Assembly: GCF_050003625.1 (NCBI RefSeq)
Contig: NC_134400.1
Location: 222,558,085-222,622,084 of the forward strand
Source of the DNA: Haematobia irritans
Lineage: Eukaryota > Arthropoda > Insecta > Diptera > Muscidae
DNA: 64,000 bases
Reading direction: 5' to 3'
The notes beneath the pieces are model-generated. The model worked only from the letters and a program-made list of their open reading frames with translations, searched no databases and had not been told where the DNA came from. Of this stretch, positions 42,948 through 54,261 are shown piece after piece. Positions within the stretch are counted from its first letter, which is position 1, and every line of letters begins with the position of its first letter. The position numbers were made by a program, and so were the translations under genes.

Positions 42948-43857
42948 AAATATGTATAATTTTATGACTTTTTTACTGATTTAGTTTTCACTTTAGTGAT
43001 AATTAGCGGCTAAACTCGAACTTAATACTCACCTTAAGCCACTATCATTTTTCATCGGCAAGCCACAATGTGTCCAAGAATCAGCATCCAAATATTTTAG
43101 TTGTCTGCAAAGAGATTTGAGTTTAGTGACTTCCTTAAAGTTTTCATTTCGTGTTTTAGTTTTACTAAGTAGTTTCAATTGATTATTAAAAAATTTCCAC
43201 ATTTTTGTATTTCTTCCACGAACTTTGTTGTCCAAAGTAGTATTGAAAACCATGTGGTTTTTTCGTTGCATTTCAGGGTAGTGTTTTGTCAAAGTTTTCT
43301 CCAATTATCTTCAACACATTTTCAAAGTTTTCGTCAACATTTTGCCAAATTGGTTGTAATTCGCAAACAATTTGAAGATGTATTGAAGACGAGCAGTTTC
43401 ATGTCAAGTTGAATTTATGTTGAAAATGATATTTACCCTCAAGGCCGGTATGCACCTCTAGCGAAAAATTTCATTCCCATAAGAAATGCATTGCTATTTA
43501 TGCTAACGAAATTTTCGGTAGCGTTCAATTTCGTAAGCTGGTACGCACCTCTAATGAAAATAACAGGGTTGTCAAAAGCATATTTTGGCAGCAAACATTT
43601 ACTTTATTACAATCATTGTGTGCGTAAAAGTTTTAAAAGGTCTGTAAATAATAAACAATTTATTTGAGGGATATTTGGAACATATATTGACAATTTTTAA
43701 AAGCGATTAGCTGGTTTAAAATTTGTGTACACAGCCCTGTTTTTTTGTTGTAGACTTAAATAGATTTTTGCTACCGAAAATTTCGCTAGAGGTGCATACC
43801 GGCCTTCAAACTGAAAAGGTGTTGCATTTGAAAAATGCTCATCCTGTGTTTATTGGG
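41531..43857. mobile_element. Second large inverted-repeat element, related ends
   Basis: The left arm starts CCCAATAAACACAGGATGAG and the right arm ends with the complement. Pairing covers roughly 300 bp (for example ATGCAACGAAAAAACCATGT against its complement near 43250). The right arm is split by the 43442-43805 element. It shares the terminal 13 bases with the preceding element, so the two belong to one foldback-like family. Confidence 0.6.
43442..43805. mobile_element. 364-bp element with AGGCCGGTATGCACC ends
   Basis: Inverted ends AGGCCGGTATGCACCTCTAG / CTAGAGGTGCATACCGGCCT pair perfectly. The TCA on each side (43439-43441, 43806-43808) and the intact left arm of the host element give the empty site. 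No ORF. Superfamily not assigned. Confidence 0.75.
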
Positions 43858-44163
43858 ATATCATGCGTTAATCCGTGCATTGATGGAAGGGTTGATATTT
43901 TTCAGATTGAAGTACTCTAACAAAACTGTTGCTTTCAAAGAGAAAATTCAACTCTTTATCAACGGACGCATTAACGCATGGTATGTAACTCAACCTTTAC
44001 TGTTATTGTTATTCAAAATTCAAAAAAAAAAAAAAATACAATTAACAATCATGTGTGGTCTTTATTTCTGAGTCATGTATATTTTGGTAATGTGGCCAAT
44101 ATATGGGATATGTTCGACACGACCACTGTCGTCCGGATAAACTTATAGTCGGCAAGGAGCATA
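43858..44163. other. Intergenic spacer with small hairpin
   Basis: Contains an inverted pair around GCGTTAATCCGTGCA and GACGCATTAACGCAT, and a TGTAACTCAACCTTT stretch complementary to sequence just outside the element at 40197. An A-run lies at about 44024-44036. No gene. Confidence 0.45.
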
Positions 44164-44407
44164 ATGCGCTTTACACTCTATCAGTTATTCCGGACGACAG
44201 TGCTCGTGTCGAACATATCCCATATATTGTGCACATTATAAGTTACGTCCGAAGGCTTAATCGATACTGCTGCATGTTTATGGGATCGATAACACATTTA
44301 CCGATTATTTAGTTATCGTCGATAAGTCGTATCGATCCGACACACTGTAAGATTCTTTACAAACACCGACATTCCGTCCGGAATAACTGATAATATGTAA
44401 AGCGCAT
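44164..44407. mobile_element. ATGCGCTTTACAG MITE, 244-bp copy
   Basis: Complete except for small end mismatches (ACACTCTATCAG; AATATGTAAAGCGCAT). Its right end is the unit end repeated in the array that follows. Confidence 0.88.
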
Positions 44408-44410
44408 TAT

Positions 44411-45420
44411 GTATAATTGACTGGCTCCGAAATGACAGACTCAGGTCCCATCTTTAAGATCAAACAAGGGGATGCTTGTTATATTGGTTTCTTTATGTGA
44501 CATGTTTACAAGGATGTTCGTTTCTTATTATATTTGCATACAGTCGTATCGATTGGACACACTGTAAAATTCTTTACAAACACCGACATTCCGTCCGGAA
44601 TAACTGATAATATGTAAAGCGCTTAATGCGCTTTATAGACTATCAGTTATTCCGGACGGAATGTCGGTGTTTGTAAAGAATCTTACAGTGTGTCGGATCG
44701 ATAACGCTTGTCCGCGATGACTAAATAATCGGTAAATGTGTTATCGATCCCATAAATATGCAGCTGTATCGATTATGCCTTCGGACTTAACTTATAATGT
44801 GCAAAATATATGGGATATGTTCGACACGAGCACTGTCGTCCGGAATAACTGATAGTCTGTAAAGCGCATAATGTATAATTGACCGGCTCCGAAATGACAA
44901 ATTTGTTGTACAAATAATCTTATAGCGGTTCGAATTATTCCATGTTGATTTTTAGTGAATAATTGACAGACTCAGGTCCCAGCTTTAAGATCATACAAGG
45001 GGATAAAAAGATTGGTTTCTTTATGTGACATGTTTACAAGGATGTTCGTTTCTCATTATATTTGCATACAGTCGTATCGATTGGACACACTGTAAGATTC
45101 TTTACAAACACCGACTTTCCGTCACGAATAACTGATATTATCTAAAGCGCATAATGTATAATTGACCGGCTCCGAAATGACAAAGTTGTTGTACAACTAA
45201 TCTTATAGCGGTTCGAATTATTCCATGTTGATTTTTAGTGAATAATTGACAGACTCAGGTCCCACCTTTAAGACCATACAAGGGGATGCTTTTTATATTG
45301 GTTTCTTTATGTGACATGTTTACAAGGAAGTTCGTTTCTCATTATATTTGCATACAGTCGTATCGATTGGACACATTGTAAGATTCTTTACAAACACAGA
45401 CATTCCGTCCGGAAAAATTT
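44411..45420 (+). repeat. Tandem array: MITE right end plus spacer, three units
   Basis: Each unit consists of a spacer (ATAATTGACCGGCTCCGAAA, then CAGACTCAGGTCCCA, GTTTCTTTATGTGACATG and CAGTCGTATCGATTGGACAC) and then the right 70 bases of the MITE. Units occupy about 44411-44625, 44870-45147 and 45148-45420. A full MITE (44626-44869) sits between the first and second. Confidence 0.7.
44626..44869. mobile_element. ATGCGCTTTACAG MITE, 244-bp copy within the array
   Basis: Both inverted ends are present. The interior orientation matches the copy at 38498-38741. Confidence 0.9.
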
Positions 45421-46129
45421 ATACTGAAGGACGCAAATTATACACTTTATTTATTCGTACAAAACTATATTCAGTTCAAGGGTTTTTCCAATGTATGAGG
45501 GTCATGAGATTCTTGGAAAAATATTAGGTGGGTGTATTCGGTAAATGTTTTCGTACAAGTATTGCCATATCGGCTTCTCAAATTGATAGCAACGTAATTT
45601 TTAGCAAGTTTCGCAAATATTATTTATTAATGTTTATTGCTTAAAACCTAGTACTGGGCTTTAGATAGGGTATAGAGAAGCCGAAAATATTGGATTTTTG
45701 TTTTATATGCGAACGAAGACTAGAATTCGGATATCAGAAATAGATTTTTGTAGATTTGAAAACCTTTGTACAACAGCGACATCTATAGTTACTTTACTGT
45801 AACCGAAACACCTCGCGAAATGACACATTTTAGGCATAGAGGCCGCTGTTGCATTTTTTCCCACGTCGTCATTATTTTCTCATCCGGCTTTGGGAAAGTA
45901 TTCAGTACACTTACCAATACTGTTACTGCGGAATAACAATCTAATAATTGCCAGAAACCGGTGTCTTCTTTAGTGGAGTTAATAAATAGAAAGCAGATTT
46001 TATACGAACAAATAAATGTCCATAGATTGGTTGGGGTATTGTTTTATTGAAACATCAAAAACTGTAAGTTTCTTAGCAACGAATTGATCCACTAATACCT
46101 TTTGAAGTACTTGGATTTGCGCCCTTACC
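45421..46129 (+). promoter_or_regulatory. LSm2: LSm2 upstream region
   Basis: Unique-looking sequence with no repeat match. The stretch 45780-46129 probably contains the LSm2 promoter and 5' UTR, but I see no TATA box, which would be normal for a housekeeping gene. Confidence 0.4.
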
Positions 46130-46132
46130 ATG
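46130..46132 (+). CDS. LSm2: LSm2 coding exon 1: the start codon only
   Basis: CTTACC precedes ATG, and ATG|GTAAAT is the donor. This is the only arrangement that supplies the conserved Met before LFYSFFKSLVG. Confidence 0.85.
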
Positions 46133-46522
46133 GTAAATATTGGCTTCATTAAATTCGAAACTTAAACTCATACTTGTCTCGTTTAGTTGTTCTATTCATT
46201 CTTCAAATCACTGGTGGGAAAAGATGTCGTGGTAGAGCTAAAGAATGATCTGAGGTAAGTTGTGCAATGTACATTCTCTGGTACTCTACTAATTTGGGAT
46301 GTTTGTAGCATATGCGGCACCTTACATTCTGTGGACCAATATCTCAACATAAAATTGACTGATATAAGTGTTACCGATCCCGAAAAATATCCCCATATGC
46401 TTTCGGTGAAAAATTGCTTTATACGAGGCTCTGTAGTTCGCTATGTCCAATTGCCTGGCGACGAAGTTGATACCACATTGTTGCAAGATGCCGCTCGGAA
46501 GGAAGCAGTTAGCTCCAGATGA
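46130..46522 (+). CDS. LSm2: U6 snRNA-associated Sm-like protein LSm2, complete (94 aa)
   Basis: Subunit of the Lsm2-8 ring that binds the U6 snRNA 3' end in the spliceosome and of the Lsm1-7 ring in mRNA decay. CDS is 46130-46132, 46187-46254 and 46309-46522 (285 nt). The product has Sm1 (LVGKDVVVELKNDLSICGTL), the LNIKLTDISVTDPEKYPHM linker and Sm2 with CFIRGSVVRYVQLPGDEVDT, ending DAARKEAVSSR. It is collinear with the 95-aa human protein, which also starts Met-Leu-Phe-Tyr. The ATG alone lies in the first coding exon. Both introns are tiny (54 nt each) with GT-AG ends. Confidence 0.95.
46187..46254 (+). CDS. LSm2: LSm2 exon 2
   Basis: Acceptor TCTCGTTTAG, 68 nt encoding LFYSFFKSLVGKDVVVELKN then DL and the first two bases of Ser; donor GAG|GTAAGT. 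Confidence 0.93.
46309..46522 (+). CDS. LSm2: LSm2 exon 3
   Basis: Acceptor GTTTGTAG, encoding ICGTLHSVDQYLNIKLTD through the Sm2 motif to TGA at 46520-46522. Confidence 0.96.
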
Positions 46523-46651
46523 AAATGCCATTATATGTCCATATATATTCTATTCCATATATGGTATGCAAGAAGAATGTGATCCGTGATTGGATACAGT
46601 TATAAGCAACAACCTAGTTACTTTTAAGTGTAAATTTTAACACCAGACATT

Positions 46652-46993
46652 TTAAGAATTTGAGAAAAGAAACATCAACATGATTAAATTATTTGTATAA
46701 AAAGAACTTAAGTGAAGAGTGCAAAACAACATTTCACCAAGATGCACAAGAAAATAACCAGGTAATTTTTTAAAAGCCATGTGGTCGTTGTTTGGAGATT
46801 TAAAAAAATGGTATACAAACTCGATTGCGGAATACTTCAGGATCCGTTTCATATGGGTGTCTAAATATATGAGAATAAGAGTTATAGTAAAGGTGAATAA
46901 ATAGGCTAGAAGGGCTATGCCACAAATAAAAGAGAACTTGGAGAACGAGAAATCCATAAAGGATACACGGCCCGAGTGATATTTACAAAGCAT
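46652..46993 (-). CDS. Hypothetical small membrane-type ORF
   Basis: From the ATG at 46993 the frame reads MLCKYHSGRVSFMDFSFSK, a strong hydrophobic segment (CGIALLAYLFTFTITLILIY), a basic region and a second weak hydrophobic stretch, stopping at 46652. It lies tail to tail with LSm2. I do not recognise a family, and composition alone could give such an ORF. An in-frame TGA lies just upstream at 47030-47032. Confidence 0.25.
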   Translation of the reverse strand: MLCKYHSGRVSFMDFSFSKFSFICGIALLAYLFTFTITLILIYLDTHMKRILKYSAIEFVYHFFKSPNNDHMAFKKLPGYFLVHLGEMLFCTLHLSSFYTNNLIMLMFLFSNS

Positions 46994-47813
46994 AGTGGAA
47001 CAGTGCAACGGTCGGAAGGGCGACGACAATCAAGAAGAAGACCGAACCAGTACTGGAAATGATTCTGAAATTTGCTAAGATTGAAAATATATTAGGTCAT
47101 TTGTTAAAGACGCAAAATTCATGGAGATAGAAAGAAGGCATAGAGCACAGAAAATAATGGCTTTTTCAATCTAACCTATCTTCCAAAAAGATTCCTTGGT
47201 CTTCTAGTTGTTTCGGAGCTCCACAGTAATTAAAGATAAAAGCATGGACAATTTGGGTTAATATTGTTTGAGATACGATCAGATATTGTATCCATTCATA
47301 TTGGTGGGTATTTCTCGTTATGTCCTATCAAATCTCAAAAAGCTACCATTGTTGTCTATCTTTTATTGAGGAAAGTAGATGAGATGAGACGTTCGAGGTT
47401 GTTTCAGTTCCTAAGAGTCGAAAGCATTATGAACAAATTAACAGAGAAGAAACTGTTTAAATAGTAAAGATGGCCTCTTGAACTAGAGCGGCTATAAATA
47501 TTTACTGTACTCATCCTGAATGATTGAACTCAGAATAGAGAGAAAATTGTTTAAAACTTGTGTAAATAGTACCAGTTCTCCAGTTTATCGCAATTTTTAA
47601 GTTATCTATACTCTCTTGTTATTAAAATCTTACTGGATCTACACATTTGCTGTAATTATCAGAATAATACTCCCAAGTTTTTCCTTTCTGATGCGATTCG
47701 TGGACATGACATGTCCTTTGAAATAAATCAAAGTGGTGTCCTAAAGTGTAAATATTCTCTGTTAAAGACAAACTCATGTTAACGTGACCAGCCCCTTTCA
47801 CACATTTTGACCA
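46994..47813. other. Intergenic, nothing recognised
   Basis: AT-rich, no repeat match in the window and no ORF with family features. Confidence 0.6.
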
Positions 47814-48610
47814 GGGGGCTAATCACGGCATTCGATATCGAATTCATAATCGTATCGAAAAAATTGTCGATACGATTAAAAGTTTGGATCACGGCATTCG
47901 ATCGAAATTTGATGCAATTTCTCTAGCATTGCCAACAGGATGATAATTGGAGGATGAGATGAATGTAAAATAATTCGGTGGCAAATAAGGAATAAAAGTG
48001 CACATTGTTATTGGTGTAAGTACATGGGTTTGAAATGGCGTGCACTGTTAGAAAGCACCTTTAGAAGCTCAATGGACGATTTCGGCTGACGAAGGAGGCG
48101 TTCAAATGGAAAATAATTTTTGGTGACATTCTATCGCTTTACAATTGTCTGCCGTCTTAAAACTTTTTGCCAGTGGAAGCCTTCATCATTCACTATTCTT
48201 ACAAGGTGGTCCAGAAGCGTTATGTTGTCACGGAATGGTACGGTAATTGGTTGATCACAATTTCTTGGATATCGATCTAGCATGTGTACTTTATATATGG
48301 TTTTTTGGCAAGCTAGGATGCTCGCTCCCGAACTCGACTATGACCAATTTTTGTTTAACGTTTATTGGTGTTGCATCAGTCCTAAATATTCAAAATATGT
48401 TCATTATATGTAAATTTACTACCAATTACCAACAATTCGAACTAAAACTAATATATTTACTATTCCCATATGGCCAAAACAATGTAAAAAACAAGTGAAA
48501 AATGTTTTACGATTGCAATTTACCAATCGTAAAAATTGTCGATCAAAAAAACTCGATATCGACTCCCGTGATCCGAAAAATTTAGATTTCGAATGCCGTG
48601 ATTAGCTCCC
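47814..48610. mobile_element. MITE-like element with GGGGGCTAATCACGG ends
   Basis: Left GGGGGCTAATCACGGCATTC and right GAATGCCGTGATTAGCTCCC are inverted with one mismatch. A second inner inverted layer (GATCACGGCATTCGAT; TCGACTCCCGTGATC) repeats the motif. No transposase ORF. No clear target duplication. Confidence 0.7.
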
Positions 48611-48857
48611 AGGACTGGTCCTATGCTAACCGACCCATCACTCTGGACGCATTCTCTATCTATGGATTAGCGTTTGACACCGAGATACCATATACGTAGA
48701 TATTACAATCTACGATTTTAATGAATTATGAAACGCCGCGAGGAGGAAATGGAGAATAATAACAACCGCCATCGACAAAATGGGTCGGCTTCATTCTATG
48801 CTAGAGATTCGGGTACGTGTTAGATTACCAAAGCAGGGTTAATGTTGAATTAATATT

Positions 48858-50256
48858 AAACAAGTATATACAGCACTAAGTTCGGCCGGGCCGAATCTTA
48901 AATACCCACCACCATGAGCCAAATATTAGGGTTTCCTTTGAAATTTCAGGAGGGCTTGAGGATTTGAGGACACTTCCCGAAGATAAATTTAAAGATTTCA
49001 CCTATGAGGACTATATCAGATTCTGGATTTATAAGAACCATTTTTGTTTGAGTTTTAGAGGAATCATTAACATCTCTTGCAAGTGTGCAAGAAAATTATA
49101 AAATAACGTCTTGATTTAAAATCTTACATCTGTAGAAGTAAAATCTGGAAATTTTACATTGAGTTTCAAGCAATTTTCATGATCAGTGCGCCTTCTACAC
49201 CCTCAAGAAGTGAAGTCGGCCTATATGGAGGCATTACCAAATGGACCGATAAAAACTTAATCCGATACACTTTTTTGTGAGCCTAAAATACGAGAATATT
49301 TACAATTTTAGGCAAATCAGATAAAAACTACGCTTTCTAGAAACCCAAGGAGTTAAATCGGGAGATCGTTCTTATGGGAGCTATACTAAAATATGAACCG
49401 ATACTCACCGTTTTCGGCACACCTCTTTATGATCCGAAAATACCTCTAGATTTCCAATTGCAGGCAAATAGGATGAAAACTTCGGATTCGAGAAGCCCAA
49501 GAAGTAAAATCGGGAAATCGGTCTATGTGGGGGCTATACCAAAATATGGACACACCTCTTTATGGTCCTAAAATACCTCTAGATTTCCAATTTCAGGCAA
49601 ATAGGATGAAAACTTCGGATTCTAGAAGCCCAAGACCCCAAATCGGGAGGTCGTTTTATATGGGGACCATACCAAAACATGGACCGATACTCACAATTTT
49701 TGGCAGACGTATTTGTGGTCCTACAATACCTCTAGATTTCCAATTTCAGGTCAATTTAATAAGAACTGCGGTTTCTATAAGCCCAAGAAGTAAAATCGGG
49801 AGATAGGTCTATATGGGAGCTATACCAAAACCTGAACCGATACTCATCATTTTTGGCACACCTCTTTATGGTCATAAAATACCTCTAGATTTCAAATTTC
49901 AGGCAAATTGGATAAAAACTACGATTTCTATAAGCCCAAGACCCCAAATCGGGAGGTCGGTTTATATGGGGACTATATCAAAACCTGGACCGATATAGCC
50001 CATCTTCGAACTTGACCTGCCTGCAGACAAAAGACGAGTTTGTGCAAAATTTCAGCACGATTGCTTTATTATTGAAGACTGTAGCGTGATTACAACAGAC
50101 AGACGTACAGACGGACATCGTTATATCGTCTTAGAATTTCTCTCTGATCAAGAATATATATACTTTATATAGTCGGAAATCGATATTTCGATGTGTTACA
50201 AACGGAATGACAAACTTATTATACCCCCGTCACCATTCTACGGTGGTGGGTATAAA
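48858..50256 (-). mobile_element. mini-me-like element, minus-strand copy
   Basis: Read from 50256 downward it has the CACCACCGTAGAATGG hairpin start, the core TATAAAGTATATATATTCTTG, a degenerate GTCY tract (GTCCGTCTGTACGTCTGTCT at about 50096-50115), and five tandem units of about 147 bp, and it ends near 48858 in the TATACTTGTTT end. Translated ORFs inside are repeat artefacts. Confidence 0.65.
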
Positions 50257-52123
50257 AATTATTCAAAAGCTCCATTACTTGTTAAGAATACTATATTAAT
50301 TGGCCTCGAAGGCTTTACACTACTTTGATTCTGAGCAGACATGGCTTTCACCATCATTTTAATGATATTTGCTGAGGTTGTATGCAAAATGGCAATAATG
50401 TTGAAAAATTTCGTTTGCAGAGAATTGGACCAAGCGGCCTTATGAAGACTCAAAAACTTCCATCTACATTACATTCCTGGATGTTACTTTAGACTTTTCT
50501 ATGAGTGTATAAATGCTAATACTTAACAGGAAGACATTATTACTTACCTACGAATGTACTTGTGAAAAAAATAAACGCCACAGATGTTACACTCAAAAAT
50601 ACATATATAAACTTTTATTGAATAAAATTTCGTTGATAATCTTTATCAGAAGAAAATATTTTATTTTGTATGATAAATATATATGAGTTATTTTTCTTAA
50701 GAATAATGTGTAAATACTTAACTATAGATACAATAATACACAATACATGTGCAGCAATTAATGTTTAAATGTACATAAATATGGGAATTAGCATGCTTGA
50801 AAAGCCTATGAAATAGAGTATGCTCTACGGAAATGCGTCGTTTTGAACAAAATGCAAAAACCAGAAACTTTAAACAAATCAGTCCACTGAACACCGAGTT
50901 GTATAGATTGTTTGAGTTCTTCTCATAGATAGGGTCATATGCTAAATCGCTGTTTCATATTAACCCTACATTTCTCAGCGGTGATATGCTGTTAGCATTT
51001 TTTGGATATTTGAGAGAACTACACCACTCCTATACATATTATAGACGTGGCAAATAATACGAAACGAAGGTTCATCACCTTTTGTCCATCCATATCCTAT
51101 CCAAATTTCAGGTTATCTCTTCATTCTTACTATTTTTGGGAATCGTGCGAAAATTTTTTTTGCGTTAGTTCATATTGAACGTGTGCGCGGTCATTGAACT
51201 TAATACCCACGATAAGTTCATAAAATGTTTGAGACATACTTAATAGAAGAAAAATTTCATTGGGCTGTGGAAATTTTCGGAAAAAAATATAAAATATGGC
51301 TTCAAACAAATATTTTTTCCAATAAAAATAAGTTAAATTTAGCGTTCGTTTAACCAAGTAATAGGAAGAGGACAAAAAAAGTCATCTTGATGAGAAAATT
51401 AACATTTGTAAACTCCATTTTTAAATGAAAAATCTCTAAATATTTTAAGATAGTCCGTAAACTATGATGAATTGCAGCAATGGGTGATGAATCGATAAAC
51501 TTAATTCGAGGAACGAAATAATTTTGCCAGAATAAATAAAATGAATTAACAGTCTTACCACAGAAGTAGGATCCCTATTAACATAACTCAACGTAATGGG
51601 AGTGTGAACTACTGTTGTTTGTAAAAGTTTGTAAGCAGTTTATGGTTGGGAGTGTATGTGATTCGGTGCGCTCGAACTTTCGGTCTTACTTAGTTTTAAT
51701 GATGTTTTGTATCGGTGTCGAAAGGCGATCGGGTTTGGCCAACATTAATTTCTTTATAGAATACTGCAATCATTGTCGACAAATTTTTAAAGTCGATTAC
51801 AATACAATATGTTTTAGTTCGGCCGAAACAAGCAATAAAATTAAGAACATATCTAATATTAGCTCAATACTCCAATTTTTCTCTAATTAAGACCTGAAAA
51901 TATTTAAGAATTGTTATTCATTATACCATTCATTGTAAAAATATAATAGCAGACTTTTTCCTATGGATGTTGTAAATGCCCGGCAGAAGTCTTATGATAG
52001 CATGTTATTAGTTGTAGAGTATTGAAGGCAACAGTTTACTTCGTAGAATTATGAGACTTGGTTGATACAATTTTTTTTATTGTCCAGTCGTGAAACTCAT
52101 AATCGAAACGTTTAGAATAAAAC
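50257..52123. other. Intergenic, nothing recognised
   Basis: 1.9 kb AT-rich sequence with short ORFs only. Small shared words with the TACACCC MITE (CTTTTCTATGAGTGTA near 50497) suggest eroded MITE ends. Confidence 0.5.
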
Positions 52124-52872
52124 TAGAGTGATCAAAACCGGTCGGTGAAAACCGGTGGACCGGTTTTTCGTTTTGCACCGATTGTCGGTTTTGTATAAAA
52201 TCCCATTTTCGGTGGACCGGTAGAACCGCTCTTTTTAATATCATAAAAACCGGTTTTCGGTTTTTTATTTTCAGTGTAACATCTCGAATGTATTTTCTGC
52301 GCTTCCAACTTGTTTCTGAACACTTCCCATATAGTATTATTCCAAGATGTCAAATAAAATACGTTGGTTTTCTAAAGAAATCCCAGAGATATTTCAATGA
52401 AATATAAGCAAATCGTGTTTATTCAATTAGGAGCGTATATTTTGTCAACAAAATCTATGCTATTTCTTACGTTATTATTCGACTTAATTTGGCGTATCTT
52501 TCTGTAGAAAATGAGCTCTGTTTGTGAATATTTTGAAAAACAAAAATTTTTAGTTGTCTTCAACATCGTCGTTCACAATATTCACAAAAAGCAAAAGGAA
52601 CCAAAAAATAAAAAAAATCCAACATGTTTATCTAGTGTCTTGTTACCGCAATTACAGCCAAGGAATTTAATTTTTACATTAAAACACTGAAGTATTTTTC
52701 CTTCATTTATATTAAATTATGAGTTTTTGCTACTTTTGGGGAAAAACCGGTGGGACCGGTTATGCCGTTTATTTAATTTTTAAAATACCGCCCACTGGTT
52801 TTAAAACACGAACCGGGTTTTTAGAACCGAGAAAAACCGACTTTCATAAAAACCGGTTTTTTGATCACTCTA
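52124..52872. mobile_element. hAT-type MITE with TAGAGTGATCAAAA ends (749 bp)
   Basis: Ends TAGAGTGATCAAAACCGG and CCGGTTTTTTGATCACTCTA lie between perfect 8-bp duplications AATAAAAC (52116-52123, 52873-52880). The subterminal regions repeat ACCGGT and AAAACCGG on both strands. No ORF of note. The 8-bp duplication places it with hAT. Confidence 0.88.
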
Positions 52873-52880
52873 AATAAAAC

Positions 52881-54043
52881 TCAAATTAAAAGTTTAAGAT
52901 ATATTGGCTCCAAAACCTCGAACATTGTCATTAACTCATTTTTGTTCAACTCTGAAACAATTGTTATACGAAAGATTCTCGCTGTAGAAATATCAACAAT
53001 GAGTGATTTTTGACGACTCGTTTGCCTCGACGAGATTATGTTTAAGGTCATTAACTTGGCTTCTACCAAATAGTGCGGTTCTATTTTTAGTTCAAAGGAG
53101 CTGCTTTATCATAGCATATTTCGGAGTAGCCATAAAGAGTCAAATTCTCGTCCTTGGACTTAGTTTTTTTTTTTTTTAATTTGATAATTGGGCTTTTCCA
53201 ATTTAGAAAAAAAAAAATCAATTTTTTCTAGTCGTAGAAAAATAGCGCTGGTTTTAAAATTTTACAGAGTGTTTTTAACAGAGGGATTTCACATAACATA
53301 CTCATATTGTCATAGACCTAACTATCCATGCTCCCTTGGCCTAGTTTAATTCTATGAAAAATATTTTTTATTCAGTTTAACTGATTTCTTTGTGACTATA
53401 CCTAAAAAAAGGTCCAACAAAACGTTCTAATTACCATAAAATATCAAGTATTTCTATTTTTTGCTTCGTTACACTTTAGGAATCTAAATAAATATATTAA
53501 ATTTATATGATTTTCGTTTTTTTTTTTTTGTTTTTTAGACAATAGACTTAACAATAAACTTACTTAACTAGAAAGCTTACAGCCATCACTTCAATTAAGA
53601 TTCTTATGAATAGGACTTTTAGTATATGGAACTTTAACACATGATTTCTATTGAAAACATCTTTTAATGTAATTTAAACGGTTGCTTATCATAATGCTTA
53701 CGAAACCCCAGTACCGTTGAGAGCAAGAATAGATTATGTTTTAAAGCTACGCGAAAATTTGGAGGATGTAAATGAGGTTTTTTTTTTTTGATTTTGAAAA
53801 CTTGATCGGCCAGATTCCGAGAATATGGTGATAAAAACTTCTTGCCTAATATGAAATGAATGAGGGTGGTCCAACAATTATTTGTTCTACTCTCTATAGA
53901 CGGAAGGCAAAAACGTTAGATTTTTTAACAGTTTTTTACTATTTAGACTAAAAATAAACAGCTATTTCAACAATGGAAAATTGGTTTTTAATTAACTTTA
54001 CTGCTGAATTAAAATATTATACACTCATATAAAAAAGTTTTAT
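52881..54043. other. Intergenic, nothing recognised
   Basis: AT-rich sequence with several T homopolymers (about 53166-53177, 53518-53529, 53780-53790). No gene and no repeat that I can match. Confidence 0.55.
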
Positions 54044-54261
54044 TACACCCAAAAAAATTTGTTAGAGTTAAAGTCTTCTAAACAAGCAATAAGTCTGCTG
54101 AAAAAAGGCAAGCCGTCACTGTTTGCTGAAATAGCAAACATTGTCTGCCATTTGCTAAGCTCGATTACACTAAACCATGTTTTAGTTTGGCAGAGACAAA
54201 TTAAAATGTCAACTTAGGGGCTATTGCAACATAATTAAAACAATATTTTATGAATACCTAT

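Noticed and set aside
44411..45420. CRISPR-like spacing of repeats
   Set aside because: Eukaryotic context, units over 200 bp, and the repeats are MITE ends.
49374..49998. A run of ORFs at 49374-49998 with repeated peptide IPLDFQFQAN
   Set aside because: The repetition follows the 147-bp tandem units of a mini-me-like element; it is not a repeat protein.
50259..50453. Minus-strand ORF SLHKAAWSNSLQTKFFN..., considered as an odorant-receptor tail
   Set aside because: No convincing receptor C-terminal motif, no upstream exons with suitable splice sites, and it abuts a transposon end.
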